Shown here piece by piece: positions 14,223 to 18,678 of a stretch of 18,678 nt of DNA (position 1 is the stretch's first letter; every line of letters starts with the position of its first letter). Source of the DNA: Desulfopila_A sp964446655 (lineage in GTDB: Bacteria > Desulfobacterota > Desulfobulbia > Desulfobulbales > Desulfocapsaceae); the NCBI GenBank assembly GCA_964446655.1, contig CAYUPL010000065.1, positions 1 to 18,678 of the forward strand, given 5' to 3'. A model generated the notes under the pieces. It saw nothing but the letters and a program-made list of their open reading frames with translations, searched no databases and had not been told where the DNA came from. Position numbers and translations under genes: made by a program.

Positions 14223-17200
14223 CTACCCCTCTCTGATCAGGTCTATCAGATCGTCGGAACTCATCTTGGCGCTTATGTCGCTACCTTCCAGCAGACTTCC
14301 GGCAAGATCGCGCTTTTCCTGGTGCAGTTTGACGATTTTCTCCTCAATGGAATTTTTGCAGACCAGGCGGTAGATGGTTACAGGCCGGGTCTGACCGATC
14401 CGATGGGCTCTGTCGGAGGCCTGATCTTCGATGGCGGGATTCCACCATGGGTCCATGTGGATAACATAGTCTGCCGCCGTCAGATTGAGACCGAGCCCAC
14501 CGGCCTTCAGGCTGATGAGGAAAAGGTCTCCCTGGCCCGCCTGGAAATTTTCCACCCGTTGTTTTCTTTCCTTGGAAGGAGTGCTGCCGTCCAGATATTG
14601 GTAAGAGATGTTTTTGGAATCGAGATATTCGCGGATTATTTTAAGATGGCCGATGAACTGACTGAAAACCAGTGCTTTATGGCGTCCACCGATGAGCTCT
14701 TCCACAACCGAGGAGAAGATACTCAGTTTCGAGCTTTCGATGCTGGTGTCGGGACTAATGAGTCGAGGATTGCAGCATGCCTGGCGCAGTTTCATAATCT
14801 CCGACAGTATCTGCAGATGCCGTCCTTTTTTCTCTTTGTTGCTTTCCAGTATATCAAGGGCATTCTGACGCAGTGCTTCGTAAAAATAGGCTTCGTCTTC
14901 ACTCATCTCCACCTGCAGGGTAACATCGGTGCGGGGCGGAAGTTCTTCGAGCACCTCGGATTTGATGCGCCGGAGGATAAACGGCCTGATTAGTCGCTTC
15001 AGCTTATACTTGGCATCTCTGTCCTGAAAACGTTCGATTGGAATGGCATATTTTTCGTTGAAACTGTTGATGGATCCAAGGAGGCCGGGATTGATGAAAT
15101 TGAAAAGGTTCCAGAGTTCCCCAAGATGGTTCTCTATCGGAGTTCCCGTGGTAATCAGTTTAAATTCCGCCTTGAGTGACATGGCTGCTTTTGACCTTTT
15201 GGTCGCGGCGTTTTTGATAGCTTGGGCCTCGTCAAGAATCACGGCTTGCCAGTTGACCTGCGACAGGAGTTTGGCCTCCTGCTGCAGTAATGTATAGGTG
15301 GTGATGAGCAGGTCAAAGCTACCCAGCTTTTTGATAGCCTTGGCCCGGTTCTTAGTCGGCAGAGTTATCAGGTTCAAGGTCGGAGTAAAGCGATTTACCT
15401 CTGTTTGCCAGTTGGTTGATACTGATGTCGGTGCTACCACGAGAGAAGGTCCCTGCGCGGCATTTTTGAGAACGACGGCCAGGGACTGTAAGGTTTTGCC
15501 CAGTCCCATATCGTCGGCCAGACAGCCGCCGACTCCTAAAAATGCCAATCGAGCCAGCCAGTTAAATCCCTCTATCTGGTAATCACGAAGTTCGGCCTGG
15601 AGCGTTGAGGGCAGCTCGGGTTCATACAACTGGGCCGCACTGATGCGTTCGAGTTGGGCATGCCATTCCCGGTCGGCATCTGTCGTGGCCTGCTTGGTCA
15701 GTTCTTCTAAGGGGAGAGCGGCCAGCGGATGCACCAGAACCTCTCCGTCTTGTTCAGCGTCTTCTTCGGCATAGACGGTTAAATCCTCAAGGCGTTTTTT
15801 AAACTCCTGAGTTAAGGCGAGAAACTGCCCGTCACCCAGTTTGATAAAGCGACCTGACGATTCCTTCACTTTGGCGAGAAGGTCTTTCAAGTCGATTATT
15901 CTATCCTGGTCAAGAGTGAGATGCCCGCTCATGCTGAACCAGTTCTGTCGGTTTGTCCTGATTTTGAGGTTCATGTTTTTGAAGGAAGCCTGATGAGAAA
16001 CGCTTAGTTTTTCTCCTTCGGGCCATTCAATGACTATCCGGTCGCTTATGGCCTGAAGTTCCACCAGTGCCTGGAGACAGTCATCGGGGTCGAGCAGATG
16101 CCATTCGCGGTCGTTCTCCTGCTCCATATCAATTGCCAGATCGAGAATGGGACAGAGCTCTTCCACATCACGGGCTTTTTCTTCCTCCAGAGCAAGGTTG
16201 CGCCGTGTCTGCAGCCGTTTACCCTGCACCTCGGCCATTATATTTTCTACACCCTGACCAGGTTTAAGATAATGGCCGCCCTCGATAAACGGTTTGACAA
16301 ACATTTCCAGGCGAAAACCTCTACCGTAGGGGAGCAGGTGCATATAAATAGTTGAATCTGCTTCTACAAGTGTAATGTTGGCTCTCTTTCGCGAACTTTG
16401 ATCCACGGCGATAGCGGAATGAACAGTCATAAACGAGCTGATGTTTCCAATGGCCGCCAGGACCTGCTCGCTGGCCTCTTTGGGGACCATCAGGCCGTCT
16501 TTTCCGGTAATCTGAGCAATCCTGCGATGGTTTTCCGTTATGCTGATGATCTTGAAGCGGGTTGGAGTATCTCGAAAAACGGTAATATTGCCGTCAGCTA
16601 TTGATTGGGCAAAACGGATATGGAGTTGATCGCCCCGCTCTTCAACAAGCAGTTCCGGTTCTCCGGCTATGAATTCGACAGGAGTCGAGGGAGACTTACT
16701 GAGAAAAAGCAAAGGATGGCCTATCAGATTAAGTAGGGCTTTTTCGAGATCGAAGGAGAAGGATGTACTGTGTGTCTCCTGATTGTGTGTTTTGTTGATG
16801 GCTCTACATATCTTTCTGTCCTGCATGGAGAGATACGGCAATTTGTCGGACTCATAAAGCCTTGCAAGTGAAAGGGGCTTGCCTTTGCTCCATTCTCCGG
16901 TCATGGACCGTTTTTGTTCCCGAGGATTTATGCTGATTCTGTTTTTTTTGTACTCTATCATCCAGACAAGGCGGATATCCTGTTCGGCGACAGTATCGCC
17001 TCTGTCGCCAGTGGCATGGATAAGGGCCTGGAGGCTGCGTTTCCACGGTTCCTCGGGTTCAAGAATAGAGACCAGAGAGATGAGAGACGTGTTGGCGCGG
17101 AGAAGAGCTATTTGCTCCTGCAGGTCTATCTTCTGGTGGCTGATTTTTTCGAGTATTTCAGCGTAAGCCAGGGCCATGAGGTCATAGCCGTTTTCAGAAG

Positions 17201-18395
17201 CAACCGTCAGCTGCTTTCTCATTTTGCGTTCCAGGCTTGACTGCAGAGATCTGTTCAGCCAGTATTGGGCGAGACCGGCAAAGAGGAGCGTGAGACTGTG
17301 CGGACGGCCGTCTTTTTTCAGGTTAAGGATGTCCTGGGGAACCCTGTTACTCTGCTGACTGCTGATAACGGCAGCGAGAAAGTGATAGGCTTCCACTTCA
17401 ACGCCACTGGAAAAATTGGTGATTGCGATGCTGATCTGATCGGCTACTGTGCTGTAATTCCCGCCCTCTTCATATTGCAGCAGGGCGACGATATGGAAGA
17501 TTCCGGTTATGCCGAAAAAGGCGACATTGCCGTCACTACTGAAAGATTTCAAGATGTTGATATCAGCGATAAAGGACTCAATGGCCGACTCAAGCTTGCC
17601 CTGGAGAAAAAGGCACGTTCCTTGTGCACCGGTACCGGAAAAAACTTCCTTGTTTTCCGCAATCAATTGCTTGGCGGAATGAAGCTCACCTTGAAAGAGA
17701 AGCTGATTGAACAGCAGTCGCTTGAAAGGCAGTTTTTCATCGCTGCTGCAACCGGCAAATTCTTCCTCGCTTTGGAGGAAGGCAAGAAGTTGCGGGTATC
17801 GTATCAGGTGCTGCTGAGCATATCGAAAAACATTGTCAAGAAGGAAAAACTGGAATGATACCGGCAGAGAACGAAACCATGGCGGCGAAAAAGGCCGGGT
17901 CATGACCTGCACGGTAGGAGGCTGAGGCGTGGTGAGGTCGCTGCACTGTTGTTCGAGAAACTCGGAGGCTTCATCAATCAGATCGAACTGCTGGGTATAG
18001 ATCCCGATACGTAATTCACGCATGGCGCGCCAGCAGCGGGTTGACCATTTGCCGTAATAGTAGCTGACCGGCGCCTCCTCCTGGATTGCTCCGGCAAAAG
18101 TTGCAAAGGTGTTTTCTTCGACGGCAAGCTTGCTGAGTACTTCAACTATCTCGCCAACACACTGCTGATTGTCGTTTACCAGGCCAAGATTTTGAAATTT
18201 AGTGATGTAATGGTTAAGGTTGGCAATGGTAGGTTTGTTGCCTCGTGGTCCACGTAAATCAATTTTTTTTAAACAATTAATAATCAGAGTACTATGCGCC
18301 GGTTCGTACAGCACGGAAAGGAACTGAAGAAATGTTTGCTCAAAATGGCTGAGTTTTGGAATTTTTTGAAGGAGCTCTTCTGTGTCAATGGTCAT
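14223..18395 (-). CDS. Large SNF2-family (DEAD-like) ATPase/helicase
   Basis: A 1390-residue DNA translocase of the bacterial SNF2/Rad54-like class, which moves along duplex DNA with ATP and remodels protein-DNA contacts. The ATPase sits at the C-terminus: Walker A ADDMGLGKT (Lys967), DEAQ box (1055-1058), TTGTPIENHLGELWNLFNF (motif III), VFSQFIGHL and LDGSTPSKERK, LKAGGLGLNLTAADYVIHMD, and DPWWNP ... RAHRIGQ (Arg1332, motif VI). The roughly 920 residues before it hold an alpha-helical N-terminal half with TPR-like segments (to about 450) and a beta-rich part (about 540-880) similar in place to the SNF2-associated region of bacterial homologues. No nuclease, methylase or zinc-finger motif is evident. 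It converges on the CULT gene with 5 bases between stop codons. No strong ribosome binding site precedes ATG 18395. Its role is unassigned: repair, remodelling or defence are all possible. Confidence 0.95.
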   Translation of the reverse strand: MTIDTEELLQKIPKLSHFEQTFLQFLSVLYEPAHSTLIINCLKKIDLRGPRGNKPTIANLNHYITKFQNLGLVNDNQQCVGEIVEVLSKLAVEENTFATFAGAIQEEAPVSYYYGKWSTRCWRAMRELRIGIYTQQFDLIDEASEFLEQQCSDLTTPQPPTVQVMTRPFSPPWFRSLPVSFQFFLLDNVFRYAQQHLIRYPQLLAFLQSEEEFAGCSSDEKLPFKRLLFNQLLFQGELHSAKQLIAENKEVFSGTGAQGTCLFLQGKLESAIESFIADINILKSFSSDGNVAFFGITGIFHIVALLQYEEGGNYSTVADQISIAITNFSSGVEVEAYHFLAAVISSQQSNRVPQDILNLKKDGRPHSLTLLFAGLAQYWLNRSLQSSLERKMRKQLTVASENGYDLMALAYAEILEKISHQKIDLQEQIALLRANTSLISLVSILEPEEPWKRSLQALIHATGDRGDTVAEQDIRLVWMIEYKKNRISINPREQKRSMTGEWSKGKPLSLARLYESDKLPYLSMQDRKICRAINKTHNQETHSTSFSFDLEKALLNLIGHPLLFLSKSPSTPVEFIAGEPELLVEERGDQLHIRFAQSIADGNITVFRDTPTRFKIISITENHRRIAQITGKDGLMVPKEASEQVLAAIGNISSFMTVHSAIAVDQSSRKRANITLVEADSTIYMHLLPYGRGFRLEMFVKPFIEGGHYLKPGQGVENIMAEVQGKRLQTRRNLALEEEKARDVEELCPILDLAIDMEQENDREWHLLDPDDCLQALVELQAISDRIVIEWPEGEKLSVSHQASFKNMNLKIRTNRQNWFSMSGHLTLDQDRIIDLKDLLAKVKESSGRFIKLGDGQFLALTQEFKKRLEDLTVYAEEDAEQDGEVLVHPLAALPLEELTKQATTDADREWHAQLERISAAQLYEPELPSTLQAELRDYQIEGFNWLARLAFLGVGGCLADDMGLGKTLQSLAVVLKNAAQGPSLVVAPTSVSTNWQTEVNRFTPTLNLITLPTKNRAKAIKKLGSFDLLITTYTLLQQEAKLLSQVNWQAVILDEAQAIKNAATKRSKAAMSLKAEFKLITTGTPIENHLGELWNLFNFINPGLLGSINSFNEKYAIPIERFQDRDAKYKLKRLIRPFILRRIKSEVLEELPPRTDVTLQVEMSEDEAYFYEALRQNALDILESNKEKKGRHLQILSEIMKLRQACCNPRLISPDTSIESSKLSIFSSVVEELIGGRHKALVFSQFIGHLKIIREYLDSKNISYQYLDGSTPSKERKQRVENFQAGQGDLFLISLKAGGLGLNLTAADYVIHMDPWWNPAIEDQASDRAHRIGQTRPVTIYRLVCKNSIEEKIVKLHQEKRDLAGSLLEGSDISAKMSSDDLIDLIREG

Positions 18396-18678
18396 AATAG
18401 AATTAATAATAGGAATGAGTGGAGGAGTAACGCTATTCTACGTACTTCTCGATGAATTTCGTCTCGAGATATTTACCTCTCAAAGGTAGAGTAAAAGAAG
18501 TTTCGGTTTTTCCCGTTTAACGACAAACGTTTTGTTTCTTGGTATTCTCTCTATCACCCCACAAGGGGGTATACGTACCTTGGATATAGAGGTCAATTTA
18601 CGGTCCAAGGCATTTTTCATTCTTGATCTCTTTATCCGGGAGACAGATTAAATTTTTCTAGGAAAGACTGAGGGGACT
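18396..18678. other. Intergenic region at the window end
   Basis: This is the upstream region of the SNF2 gene, running off the window, with no supported coding frame. It contains an inverted repeat CCTTGGA (18578-18584) / TCCAAGG (18604-18610) followed by a T-rich stretch, and a short ACCCC/GGGGT stem near 18556-18570. I could not place the SNF2 promoter with confidence. Confidence 0.5.

Overview
The window looks like chromosomal DNA from an anaerobic Desulfobacterota (deltaproteobacterial) organism, probably near Desulfobulbales. This is inferred from protein flavour (a GPNGSGKGTQG-type adenylate kinase, a CobA-HemD fusion, a hom/apgM pair, a TAXI-TRAP transporter and a non-pyrrolysine MttB homologue). 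No rRNA or other decisive marker is present. I see no insertion sequence, phage gene, CRISPR array or integration scar.

Layout. (a) 1-564 has no convincing gene. (b) 592-4108 (+) is a two-gene TAXI-type TRAP transporter: a secreted binding protein and a fused permease, separated by a perfect 12-bp intercistronic hairpin and followed by a terminator-like hairpin. (c) 7404-4501 (-) holds an MttB-superfamily methyltransferase followed by a secreted subtilisin-family (S8) protease with an STN-like N-terminus and a very short C-terminus. (d) 7853-7777 (-) is the initiator tRNA-fMet with its own promoter and terminator. (e) 10921-7896 (-) is hom - apgM-like - ybgC-like; the hom/apgM adjacency suggests that the 'phosphoglycerate mutase' may be the homoserine kinase of threonine synthesis. 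(f) A divergent promoter region separates hom from adk (11251-11931, +), which ends at a strong intrinsic terminator. (g) 12193-14217 (+) carries a uroporphyrinogen-III methyltransferase/synthase fusion (siroheme and corrinoid branch) followed closely by a small protein that I identify as a CULT-domain (cereblon-like, thalidomide-binding fold) protein with all four zinc cysteines and the three cage tryptophans. (h) 18395-14223 (-) is a 1390-residue SNF2-family ATPase with a roughly 900-residue N-terminal region, convergent with the CULT gene. (i) 18396-18678 is non-coding.

How the genes may work together. CobA-HemD supplies precorrin-2 for siroheme or B12, and MttB homologues use a corrinoid partner, so a loose corrinoid theme runs through the window, but no corrinoid protein is encoded here. 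hom plus the apgM-like gene form a probable threonine module. The most unusual item is the bacterial cereblon-like CULT protein, whose physiological ligand is unknown; its placement behind CobA-HemD is a clue worth following.
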